From Aquimarina sp. AU474 (GTDB lineage: Bacteria; Bacteroidota; Bacteroidia; Flavobacteriales; Flavobacteriaceae): a stretch of 64,000 bases of DNA. Below, one piece after another: positions 5,397-13,855 of the stretch (positions within the stretch are counted from its first letter, which is position 1; each line of letters opens with the position of its first letter). The DNA lies in NCBI RefSeq assembly GCF_900312815.1, contig NZ_OMPE01000009.1:248001-312000 (forward strand), in the 5' to 3' direction. A program made the position numbers and the translations under genes. The notes under the pieces were generated by a model. The model worked only from the letters and a program-made list of their open reading frames with translations. It was not told the origin of the DNA and searched no databases.

Positions 5397-7589
5397 ATGA
5401 AAAAGAAAACTCTTGATAAAAATCTGATTCCAAAAACATTCGTGCTACAACAAGATCAGAGTGATTGTGGAGTAGCTTGTTTATTATCAATTATAAAATA
5501 TTACAAAGGCAATCATTCCTTAGAAAAGCTACGAGAGCTTAGCGGTACCACTAAACAGGGAACTACTTTATTAGGCTTGTATCAATCCGCAAATCAACTA
5601 GGGTTCACAGCTCAGGGATGTGAAGCCGATATTGAAGCATTAAAAAATCATGAAAGTCCCGTAATCTTACATGTAATACTTGACAAGAACTTACAGCATT
5701 ATGTAGTTTGCTATGGGTATGAGCAAGGTAAATTTATTATTGGAGACCCAGCAAAAGGAATAGAGTACTATACCGAAAACGAATTAGATACCATCTGGAA
5801 ATCTAAAACATGCCTTACTCTTGGTCTTAACGAAAACTTTGTAGAAATCGAAAAAGAAACATTGGCCAAAAAAAAATGGTTTATCCAACTAATTCAAGAG
5901 GATTACAACTTACTTTTTTTTAGTGTTTTACTAGGCTTATTTACGGCTTTGCTAGGCATGTCTTTGGCTGTTTTTTCTCAAAAATTAATTGATGACATAT
6001 TACCTACGCACAATATAAACAAGCTTATTACGGGAATTGTTTTGGTAGGTTTTTTATTGATCATAAAAACACTTTTCACAGTACTTAGGTCTTATTTTTT
6101 GATCCGTCAAAAAAAGGATTTTAACAACCGTATTATTGATAATTTTTATTCATCATTATTAAAGCTTCCCAAACCTTTTTTTGACACTCGTAAAATCGGA
6201 GAGCTGGTTTCAAGACTTAATGATACCCAAAGAATACAGGGGGTGATACACACTATTGCAAATTCTTTTATTGTTAACTTACTCATCTCTATTGTATCTT
6301 TGGGTTTCTTATTCTATTATTCATGGCAAACAGGATTAATAGCCTCCATAAGTCTACCTTTTTATTTTTTACTTATTTACGGTTTTAATCAAAAAATCAT
6401 CCGTACCCAAAAAGAAGTGATGCAAACCAAAGCGCATAGTCAAAGTAACTATATCGCAACCATGAATGGAATCGCAACCATAAAAAACAATAACAAACAA
6501 TCTATATTTCAACAAATCAACAAAATCATTTACGGAAATTATCAGGATAAGGTATTTGTACTAGGACAAATCAATATTAGACTATCTTTATTTTCTGGAG
6601 TTTTTGGCGTACTTTTTTTGATCGGAATATTAACCTTTACTTCGTTCAAAGTATACCATAACACATTACAAATTGGAGAATTAATGGCAATACTAGGTAT
6701 TGCAGGGTCTTTATTACCCTCTGTCGCCAGTTTGGCTTTGATTGCCATACCTATTAATGAAGCCACTGTTGCTTTTAATAGAATGTATGAGTTTACCTCA
6801 ATTAAAAAAGAAGAAAAAGGAACTTATACGCTTCAAGGTTTTACATCTCTCTCGATAAACAACCTCTCTTTTCGTTTTGCAGGTAGAAGTCAACTACTCA
6901 AAAACATCTCACTAGATGTAAACATAGGTGAGTGTATTGCCATTGCAGGAGAAAGCGGAAGTGGAAAAAGCACATTAGGGCAAATTATTCAAAAGTTTTA
7001 CTCGCCCGAAAACGGAGATATTACTATTAACCAACGTCATAGCTTAAACGATATTACACTAACATCATGGCGAGATCATATTGGGGTAATCGAGCAGAAT
7101 ATTCATATTTTTAATGGTACTGTTCTGGATAATATTGCTCTTGGTTCTTCTGATACTCACGAAGACATACTTAAGTTTTGCTCTGATTATGGTTTTGATC
7201 AATTTATAAAACAATTCCCGCAAGGGTATATGACCATTTTAGGAGAAGAAGGAATAAACTTATCTGGGGGACAAAAACAAATATTAGCACTGGTCAGAGT
7301 ATTATATAAGAAACCTCAACTATTAATTTTAGACGAATATACTTCGGCTATGGATCGAAAAACAGAGCAATTCTCATTAGAACTCCTCACTAAAATCAAG
7401 AAAAAGATAGGGATTATATTTATCTCTCATCGACTTCATTCTTTACCCAAAATTGCTGATCGTATCTATATCATCGAAGACGGAGAAACTAAAGTTTCTG
7501 GCTCTCATCAAGAACTGATGTTGACCTCTAATTTTTATAGTGAATTTTGGAGTCAATTAAACGAAGAGTATCAACAAATACTTATTTAA
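5397..7589 (+). CDS. C39 peptidase-containing ABC exporter (bacteriocin/RiPP type)
   Basis: The protein has 730 residues from the ATG at 5397 (MKKKTLDKN); an in-frame ATG at 5370 would add nine. An N-terminal C39 peptidase carries catalytic Cys24 (QSDCGVAC), His101 (HYVV) and Asp117 (GDPAKG). A six-helix membrane domain spans about 150-450. The ATPase has Walker A GESGSGKST (518-526), signature LSGGQ (about 622) and Walker B LLILDE with an H-loop ISHR. The family cuts double-glycine leaders and exports the core peptide, matching the five GG precursors upstream. No HlyD-type adaptor is seen in the window. The signature helix reads LALVRVL rather than the usual LALARAL. Confidence 0.93.
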   Translation: MKKKTLDKNLIPKTFVLQQDQSDCGVACLLSIIKYYKGNHSLEKLRELSGTTKQGTTLLGLYQSANQLGFTAQGCEADIEALKNHESPVILHVILDKNLQHYVVCYGYEQGKFIIGDPAKGIEYYTENELDTIWKSKTCLTLGLNENFVEIEKETLAKKKWFIQLIQEDYNLLFFSVLLGLFTALLGMSLAVFSQKLIDDILPTHNINKLITGIVLVGFLLIIKTLFTVLRSYFLIRQKKDFNNRIIDNFYSSLLKLPKPFFDTRKIGELVSRLNDTQRIQGVIHTIANSFIVNLLISIVSLGFLFYYSWQTGLIASISLPFYFLLIYGFNQKIIRTQKEVMQTKAHSQSNYIATMNGIATIKNNNKQSIFQQINKIIYGNYQDKVFVLGQINIRLSLFSGVFGVLFLIGILTFTSFKVYHNTLQIGELMAILGIAGSLLPSVASLALIAIPINEATVAFNRMYEFTSIKKEEKGTYTLQGFTSLSINNLSFRFAGRSQLLKNISLDVNIGECIAIAGESGSGKSTLGQIIQKFYSPENGDITINQRHSLNDITLTSWRDHIGVIEQNIHIFNGTVLDNIALGSSDTHEDILKFCSDYGFDQFIKQFPQGYMTILGEEGINLSGGQKQILALVRVLYKKPQLLILDEYTSAMDRKTEQFSLELLTKIKKKIGIIFISHRLHSLPKIADRIYIIEDGETKVSGSHQELMLTSNFYSEFWSQLNEEYQQILI

Positions 7590-7593
7590 AAAC

Positions 7594-8706
7594 TCATCCT
7601 TTCACATCCAGCGCATCTCTAAGCGCATTACCTATTAACATAAAAGCCATAACAAGACTCATAATACCCAATCCTGGTATAATGGCGAGATACGCCTTAC
7701 CTAAAATGATATACGAATAATGATCCTTGATCATAGCACCCCAACTGGGTGTTGGTGGCTGTGCGCCTATTCCCAAAAAGCTAAGTCCGCTCTCTATTAA
7801 AATCGCTCCGGCAAAATTGGCCGCAGAAATAACAATTACAGGTGCAAGGCTATTTGGTAATATATGTTTTGTAATAATTCTGAAATTTGTAAAGCCTAGT
7901 GCTTTTGCCGCGGTTACATATTGCATTTGTTTTACACTAAGCACTTGCCCTCTAACAACTCTAGCAACCTCAACCCACATTGTTAAACCCACAGCTATAA
8001 AAACCTGCCAGAATCCTTTCCCCAGAGCTAATGTAATAGCAATTACTAATAATAGCGTAGGGATTGACCAGGTAACGTTAATAAGCCACATAATTACGGC
8101 ATCTACTCTACCCCCAAAATAACCCGCAGCGGCTCCTAAGGATATTCCTAAAATCAGAGAGATTAACACCGCCACAAAACCAATAGAAAACGAAATTCGA
8201 ATACCAACCAACATCCTGCTTAACAAATCCCGGCCGTATTTATCTGTCCCTAATATAAAAGTGGTTGTATTTACAAATTGATCAGTTATTTCATCGGTAG
8301 TAAGCTCTTTTGGGAATTTTTGTAGTGGAATCATTTTTGGTATCCCAGTAGTATCATCTTCACTATAAGGGTAGGCCTTCAGCACATCGCCTACTACCTC
8401 AAATTTCTCGATAGGAATCTCATTATCTGTATTTTGTTCACCAAAAAATAATCTACTAAAAAAACTATCATTCGATACTTTTTGAGATGGTACAGTTAGC
8501 ATCTTCACTTCAAATCCTGGTGGTTTTGAGTGAATAGATAAATGCATTTGATTTGCATTTTTGGAATCGTCTGGTGCCAAAACATATGCAAAGACTGCTA
8601 TAAAAGCGCAAAAAACGATAAAATAAAAACTCAAAACGCCCCAAAAATTCTTTTTGAATTTTTGGAGCGCTAGTTTACTTAAAGAGTTTGATTTTATCTC
8701 TGGCAT
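7594..8706 (-). CDS. ABC transporter permease, OppC/DppC family
   Basis: This 370-residue inner-membrane permease has an N-terminal membrane segment (about 22-44), a periplasmic insert of about 100 residues, and the DppC-like domain (about 155-365). The EAA-type loop reads AAKALGFTNFRIITKHILPN. It normally pairs with an OppB-type permease and ATPases for oligopeptides or nickel, but no partner lies next to it, as is common in Flavobacteriia. It starts 5 nt after the tsp stop codon, so the two are co-transcribed. Its stop lies 4 nt from the convergent exporter gene with no terminator between. Substrate unknown. Confidence 0.88.
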   Translation of the reverse strand: MPEIKSNSLSKLALQKFKKNFWGVLSFYFIVFCAFIAVFAYVLAPDDSKNANQMHLSIHSKPPGFEVKMLTVPSQKVSNDSFFSRLFFGEQNTDNEIPIEKFEVVGDVLKAYPYSEDDTTGIPKMIPLQKFPKELTTDEITDQFVNTTTFILGTDKYGRDLLSRMLVGIRISFSIGFVAVLISLILGISLGAAAGYFGGRVDAVIMWLINVTWSIPTLLLVIAITLALGKGFWQVFIAVGLTMWVEVARVVRGQVLSVKQMQYVTAAKALGFTNFRIITKHILPNSLAPVIVISAANFAGAILIESGLSFLGIGAQPPTPSWGAMIKDHYSYIILGKAYLAIIPGLGIMSLVMAFMLIGNALRDALDVKG

Positions 8707-8711
8707 TAGCC

Positions 8712-10847
8712 TTAATTCTTCAATGAAAGAGGGTTTTTGGATCTTCTAATATTATTTATTTTTAAATCCTCAAGTACGCTAATAGCTTCCTCTACATATA
8801 CATCTTTACTTAAGCTTTTATGCCATCTTTTTCTTTTCTCAGCCAAAACAGTATCAGCCTTTATTAATTCCTTCTCATAAGGTAAAGACTCAAAAGTAAG
8901 ATTAGTTTTATAATCGTTTATAGCATCAAAACGTTCTGCTTGCTTCTCGTTGAGTACAATATTAGACTTATACTTATCATACTGTAAAGAATAACGATCT
9001 ATATCTCTTTTTTGTCTTACCCATTTTGCGTTTTCTTCAATCAGTTTTAACTGATCATTTTTAGACATTCTCTCTTTACTATTAGCAATGGTCTGATTAA
9101 AGTCGATATATCCATCCCAAAGGTCATAATCTGCTGCTGCTATTTTATCCCAAGGCAAAGGGTTTTCTTGATCTTTTTCTCCAATGTCGATATAACTATA
9201 TCTATCTGGAACTACAACATCACTTTTTACACCTTCTAATTGCGTAGAACCACCATTAACTCTATAAAATTTTTGAGTAGTTAATTTTAGAGCTCCTAGA
9301 TCTCCAAAATCATTACTACGCATCCAACGGTTAAGGTCCATTACATTTTGTACTGTACCCTTACCATATGTTTGTTTGCTTCCTATAATAATTGCTCTTT
9401 TATAATCCTGCATTGCAGCAGCCAAAATTTCTGAGGCTGAAGCTGATAATTCATTTACCAAAATCACCAACGGACCATCCCAAAGTACATTTCTATCTTT
9501 ATCACTTAAGACTTCAGGAGACTCTCCTTTTGTTCTTACTTGAACGATAGGTCCTTTTTCGATAAATAAACCTGCTATATCAACTACAGTTTGTAATGAT
9601 CCTCCTCCATTATCTCTTAAATCAACAACCAAACCATCCATATCTTGTTCTTTAAGTCGGATAATTTCTTGTTTAACATCTTTGGCAGCATTACGTTGAT
9701 TATAATCCTGCATATTAAAGTAAAACTTGGGTAAATTAATTACTCCAAATGTTTTATCGTTCTTTTTAACGACAGATGATTTTGCATATGTTTCTTCAAG
9801 CTCAACAACATCTCTTACAATCTCAATATTCTGTGTTGTACCATCTACTTTCTTTACAGTAAGAATTACTTTAGTTCCTTTAGGTCCTTTTATTAGGCTT
9901 ACTGCATCATCAAGACGCATTCCTACAATGCTTACTGGCTCTTCTTCTTCTTCTTGTCTTACCTTCATGATAAAATCTCCTACTTCTACCTGACTACCTC
10001 TCCAAGCTGGTCCACCCGAAATAATTTCGATAATTTTTACATTATCATTCTTCTTCTGAAGCCTAGCTCCTATTCCTTCTAATTTACCAGACATTGCAAT
10101 ATCAAAACGATCTTTATCCTGAGGTGCAAAATAATACGTATGAGGATCAAACTCCTCAACTATTGAGTTGATGTAGATAGAGAACCAATCTTTACGTTCT
10201 AAATCATCAGCAAATTCGAAGTATTCTTGTAACGAAGATTTTGTAATATCACGAGCCTCTCCTTCAAGAACAACTGAAGTTTTTCTTTTATACTCTTTAT
10301 TCTTAGTAACAGAATCTATTTGTTCTTCAACTTTATCATAATAACTTGACAAGGCGTTAAATTTAAGTTGCAATCTCCATCTATCCGTCATTTCCTTTTT
10401 ATTTTTCACATAAGCAAGATTCTCATAATCTGTATCGATCATCTCTTCTTTAGCAAAATTAAAAGGAGTATCAAGAATTTCTTTATACAACGTTCTAGCT
10501 TCTGTCATTCTCTGCTGTAAACGTTGGTAGGTTAAATTGAAAAAAGTAATTTCTTTATTCCTTATTTCATCATCAATAAGTTTTTCATAATCCTTGAACT
10601 CATCAATATCACTTTGATAAAAATAACGTTTCAATGGATCTAAAGCATCCACATAATCAGAAAAAACTTCTTTAGAGAAATCATCATTAATATCCTTCGC
10701 ATCATAATGCCCTTTTCCTAAGACATAACTTATTAAATCAATTAGTAATTTGTCTTTATCCGGATCATTTTCAACCTTAGAAGTAAAGCTACAAGAAGCA
10801 GCAGAAACAATCACGGTAAGCATCAAAATCAAAAAACTCTTTTTCAT
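8712..10847 (-). CDS. Carboxy-terminal processing protease (Tsp/Prc)
   Basis: This 711-residue protein has a lipoprotein-like signal (MLTVIVSAASCS), a helical N-terminal domain, a PDZ domain (about 250-345), the S41 protease core with the Ser470/Lys496 dyad (LSASASEI and YGKGTVQ) and a DUF3340-type C-terminal helical region. Tsp degrades or trims periplasmic proteins from their C-termini and affects cell-wall enzymes in other bacteria. The length fits long gram-negative Prc proteins. It is first gene of a two-gene unit with the OppC-like permease and is divergent from surE. Confidence 0.93.
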   Translation of the reverse strand: MKKSFLILMLTVIVSAASCSFTSKVENDPDKDKLLIDLISYVLGKGHYDAKDINDDFSKEVFSDYVDALDPLKRYFYQSDIDEFKDYEKLIDDEIRNKEITFFNLTYQRLQQRMTEARTLYKEILDTPFNFAKEEMIDTDYENLAYVKNKKEMTDRWRLQLKFNALSSYYDKVEEQIDSVTKNKEYKRKTSVVLEGEARDITKSSLQEYFEFADDLERKDWFSIYINSIVEEFDPHTYYFAPQDKDRFDIAMSGKLEGIGARLQKKNDNVKIIEIISGGPAWRGSQVEVGDFIMKVRQEEEEEPVSIVGMRLDDAVSLIKGPKGTKVILTVKKVDGTTQNIEIVRDVVELEETYAKSSVVKKNDKTFGVINLPKFYFNMQDYNQRNAAKDVKQEIIRLKEQDMDGLVVDLRDNGGGSLQTVVDIAGLFIEKGPIVQVRTKGESPEVLSDKDRNVLWDGPLVILVNELSASASEILAAAMQDYKRAIIIGSKQTYGKGTVQNVMDLNRWMRSNDFGDLGALKLTTQKFYRVNGGSTQLEGVKSDVVVPDRYSYIDIGEKDQENPLPWDKIAAADYDLWDGYIDFNQTIANSKERMSKNDQLKLIEENAKWVRQKRDIDRYSLQYDKYKSNIVLNEKQAERFDAINDYKTNLTFESLPYEKELIKADTVLAEKRKRWHKSLSKDVYVEEAISVLEDLKINNIRRSKNPLSLKN

Positions 10848-11018
10848 ACGCTTAAATAAAATTTATGGGGTTTCTGGCAAAATACATTAAAAATCATGCC
10901 AATTACCCGTAATAATACTAAATTTTTCTTAAATGAACTAATATTAGAGGTTACTCTTTCTATTGCCCTCTTTTCGTACAAAAAAAGTGTATTTTTACAT
11001 TCACAAAAATCAAAAGCT

Positions 11019-11801
11019 ATGGCCCAAAAAAAACCATTAATACTGGTTACCAATGATGATGGAATTACGGCTCCTGGAATACGAGCACTGATTAGTGTAA
11101 TGAATGAAATTGGAGATGTATTTGTGGTAGCCCCAGATAGTCCTCAAAGTGGCATGGGGCATGCTATTACCGTAAACAACACTCTTTATTGTGATCCTAT
11201 AGTAATTGATAAAAATGCTCCTCAAAAAGAATATAGTTGCTCAGGAACACCTGCAGATTGTGTAAAAATGGCAGCTAGGCAGATTATGGAAAGAAAACCA
11301 GATTTATGTGTTAGCGGTATTAATCATGGTTCTAATTCTGCCATAAATGTGATATATTCTGGTACAATGAGCGCTGCCGTAGAAGCTGGTATCGAAGGAA
11401 TTCCTGCCATTGGGTTTTCATTATGTGATTACGGAATGGATGCTGATTTTGAGCCTTCTAAGAAATATGTTCGAGCGGTAGTAGAAAATGTGCTAAACAA
11501 CGGATTACCAAAAGGAGTTGTATTAAATGTGAATATCCCAAGGTTACCTGCAGAGAAAATAAAAGGAGTTAAAATTTGTAGACAAGCAAATGCACATTGG
11601 GTTGAGGAGTTTGACAAAAGAACAAATCCTATGGGACGTAAATATTACTGGCTCTCGGGTAAATTTATTAACGAAGATAAAGGAGAAGATACAGATGAAT
11701 GGGCATTAAAACAAGGTTATGTTTCTATTGTTCCTACGCAATTTGATCTTACCGCCCATCATTTTATACAAGAATTAAACAACTGGTCATTACATGATTA
11801 A
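11019..11801 (+). CDS. surE: 5'/3'-nucleotidase SurE
   Basis: The protein has 260 residues from the ATG at 11019 (MAQKKPLILVTNDDGI). The frame extends to 10896, but that extension reads through the promoter region and lacks similarity to SurE. The metal-binding motif TNDDG, the PDSPQSGMGHAIT loop, and GTPADCV and SGINHGSN motifs identify SurE, a phosphatase acting on nucleoside monophosphates and short polyphosphate. It overlaps the next gene by 8 nt and heads an operon with lpxB. A -7-like TATTTTTA lies at 10990-10997. Confidence 0.95.
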   Translation: MAQKKPLILVTNDDGITAPGIRALISVMNEIGDVFVVAPDSPQSGMGHAITVNNTLYCDPIVIDKNAPQKEYSCSGTPADCVKMAARQIMERKPDLCVSGINHGSNSAINVIYSGTMSAAVEAGIEGIPAIGFSLCDYGMDADFEPSKKYVRAVVENVLNNGLPKGVVLNVNIPRLPAEKIKGVKICRQANAHWVEEFDKRTNPMGRKYYWLSGKFINEDKGEDTDEWALKQGYVSIVPTQFDLTAHHFIQELNNWSLHD

Positions 11802-12090
11802 AAAAGAAATTGGAATAGGTTTGCTTATAGGTTTAACAGCAAATAGTATTGGTTTTACACTTTGTGTATTCATTTTTTCGGCACTTAGTCAACAAAATTT
11901 ATCATTTATTGAAACTATTAAAGCATCTCTAGAAAATGATTCTTTTGGTAGTCTTATCGTTTTAGGAGCAATCCCAAATCTAGTAGCATTCTTTTTATTT
12001 ATAAAAAAAAACAACATTTATCGTGCACGTGGCGTACTTCTTGCTACCCTTATTGCAGCTATTTGTATTGCAATTAGTAAATTTGGGTAA
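11794..12090 (+). CDS. Small three-helix membrane protein, unknown function
   Basis: This 98-residue protein has three hydrophobic segments: about 7-30, 50-70 and 80-96. A charged KKNN loop follows the second. Its ATG overlaps the surE stop by 8 nt, so it is translationally coupled, and it ends 40 nt before lpxB. Conserved small proteins occur at this spot between surE and lpxB in Flavobacteriia. No function can be given from sequence. Confidence 0.7.
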   Translation: MIKKEIGIGLLIGLTANSIGFTLCVFIFSALSQQNLSFIETIKASLENDSFGSLIVLGAIPNLVAFFLFIKKNNIYRARGVLLATLIAAICIAISKFG

Positions 12091-12130
12091 CCTATTATAA
12101 TATAACCCTTTATTTTGATGAAATAAATAC

Positions 12131-13243
12131 ATGAAATACTATCTTATTGCAGGAGAAGCATCAGGTGATCTACATGGTGCAAATCTTATGAAATCTATCC
12201 GTATTGATGACCCCGAAGCTGAATTTAGATTTTGGGGTGGAGATCTCATGCAAGCCGTTGGAGGATCAATAGTAAAACATTATAAAGATCTTGCTTTCAT
12301 GGGCTTTGTAGAAGTGTTATTGAATATATTTACAATTCTAAAAAACATAAAAATTTGTAAAAAAGATATTCTAGAGTTTAACCCCGATGCCATTATTTTT
12401 ATAGATTATCCTGGATTTAACCTTAGAATTGCAGATTGGGCGAAACAAAAAGGTTTTAAAACCCATTATTATATCTCACCTCAAATATGGGCCTGGAAAG
12501 AAGGGAGAATTAAAACCATCAAGAGATGCGTAGACATGATGTATGTTATTCTTCCTTTTGAAAAATCTTTTTATGAAGACAAACATAATTTTCCGGTTCA
12601 TTTTGTAGGACATCCGCTAATCGATGCCATTGCTGATCATCAGCAAATTATGCCCGAGGTTTTTAAACAACAACATAATCTAGACGAACGACCAATTGTA
12701 GCTATACTTCCTGGAAGTAGAAAACAAGAAATTAGAAAAATGCTGGAAGTAATGCTTACCGTGGTTGACGATTTTCCGGATTATCAATTTGTTATAGCCG
12801 GAGCGCCTAGTCAAGATGCTTCTTTCTATACTCCTTTTATCAAAAAAGAAGGAGTTCATTTGGTAATGAACCAAACTTATGATTTATTAAGTTTAAGTAA
12901 TGCGGCGCTAGTTACTTCTGGTACGGCTACTTTAGAAACTGCATTATTCAAAGTTCCCGAAGTAGTGTGTTACAAAGGGAGTTATATTTCTTATCATATT
13001 GCCAAAAGAGTTATTAATTTAGAATATATCTCGCTGGTAAACCTTATAATGAATAAACCAATTGTCACCGAACTCATACAAGCAGAGTTTAACAAAAAAA
13101 GACTTAAAGAAGAACTTACCAAGATAATAGATGATTATAAAAGAGCAGTAATGTTTCTTGACTACTATGACCTTGAAAAAGAACTAGGAGGCAAAGGTGC
13201 GAGCCAAAAAACTGCTAGGCTTATTGTAGAATCTATAATTTAA
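12131..13243 (+). CDS. lpxB: Lipid-A-disaccharide synthase
   Basis: This 370-residue GT19 glycosyltransferase begins MKYYLIAGEASGDLHG, the diagnostic N-terminal motif. Further family motifs are FWGGD.M, the ISPQIWAWKEGRI segment, VGHPL and the C-terminal SGTATLETAL donor-binding loop. LpxB joins UDP-diacylglucosamine and lipid X at the inner membrane to form the lipid A disaccharide. Length is normal for the family. It is third gene in the surE unit. Confidence 0.96.
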   Translation: MKYYLIAGEASGDLHGANLMKSIRIDDPEAEFRFWGGDLMQAVGGSIVKHYKDLAFMGFVEVLLNIFTILKNIKICKKDILEFNPDAIIFIDYPGFNLRIADWAKQKGFKTHYYISPQIWAWKEGRIKTIKRCVDMMYVILPFEKSFYEDKHNFPVHFVGHPLIDAIADHQQIMPEVFKQQHNLDERPIVAILPGSRKQEIRKMLEVMLTVVDDFPDYQFVIAGAPSQDASFYTPFIKKEGVHLVMNQTYDLLSLSNAALVTSGTATLETALFKVPEVVCYKGSYISYHIAKRVINLEYISLVNLIMNKPIVTELIQAEFNKKRLKEELTKIIDDYKRAVMFLDYYDLEKELGGKGASQKTARLIVESII

Positions 13244-13253
13244 AAGTGTTTTA

Positions 13254-13778
13254 ATGAAAAGAATAGCCCGGTATCTCTTACTTATGATGTTCAGTTTTTT
13301 AATTTACTCCTGTGGGAGTACTTCAAAAAACAAAGCGGTTATTTCTCAACAAACGAAAAAAACTCCTAAAACGAAAAGGCCCAGCAATCCTAATTACAAA
13401 AAGATCAAAAGTATAATAGGCCATGCCAAAACTTTTAGCGGAACACGATATAAGTATGGCGGAACTACCAAAAAAGGTATGGATTGTTCTGGCCTAATTT
13501 ATACATCATTTAAAAAAGAAAATGTTATTCTTCCTAGAACTTCTAGAACGATGGCAACTCAAGGTAAAGCTATAGCATTAAAAAAAGTAACTGTTGGAGA
13601 CTTATTGTTTTTTAAAACCAATAAGCGAAAAAATGTTATCTCACATGTAGGATTAGTTGTTGAAGTCAAGGGAACCATCAAATTCATACATGCATCCACC
13701 TCTAGAGGGGTAATTATATCCAGTCTTGAAGAAAACTATTGGAATAAAGCTTTCGCAAGCGCCCGGAGGGTCCTATAA
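13254..13778 (+). CDS. NlpC/P60 (C40) cell-wall peptidase, lipoprotein
   Basis: This 174-residue protein has a lipobox (FLIYSCGS) that predicts an outer-membrane-anchored lipoprotein, followed by a short Lys-rich linker. The NlpC/P60 domain has catalytic Cys in GMDCSGLIY (about residue 77), His in SHVGLVVE (about 129) and the third polar site in FIHAS. The family cleaves D-gamma-glutamyl-diaminopimelate bonds in peptidoglycan peptides. It starts 10 nt after lpxB and probably ends that transcription unit, since a hairpin lies at 13801-13823. Confidence 0.92.
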   Translation: MKRIARYLLLMMFSFLIYSCGSTSKNKAVISQQTKKTPKTKRPSNPNYKKIKSIIGHAKTFSGTRYKYGGTTKKGMDCSGLIYTSFKKENVILPRTSRTMATQGKAIALKKVTVGDLLFFKTNKRKNVISHVGLVVEVKGTIKFIHASTSRGVIISSLEENYWNKAFASARRVL

Positions 13779-13800
13779 CTTAATTCTACAAAAAATAAGG

Positions 13801-13823
13801 TTAGTTTCAAAAAATGAAACTAA
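13801..13823. terminator. 9-bp hairpin between the C40 peptidase gene and comEC
   Basis: TTAGTTTCA (13801-13809) pairs exactly with TGAAACTAA (13815-13823) across a 5-A loop. No T-run follows, so it could be a weak terminator or a processing or protein-binding site. Confidence 0.4.
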
Positions 13824-13855
13824 TGTATAGTAGTATTACATTTTAAGCAACTGAT

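Noticed and set aside
13801-13823. Hairpin before comEC as a definite terminator
   Set aside because: The stem is perfect but lacks a T-run, so it is listed only with low confidence.
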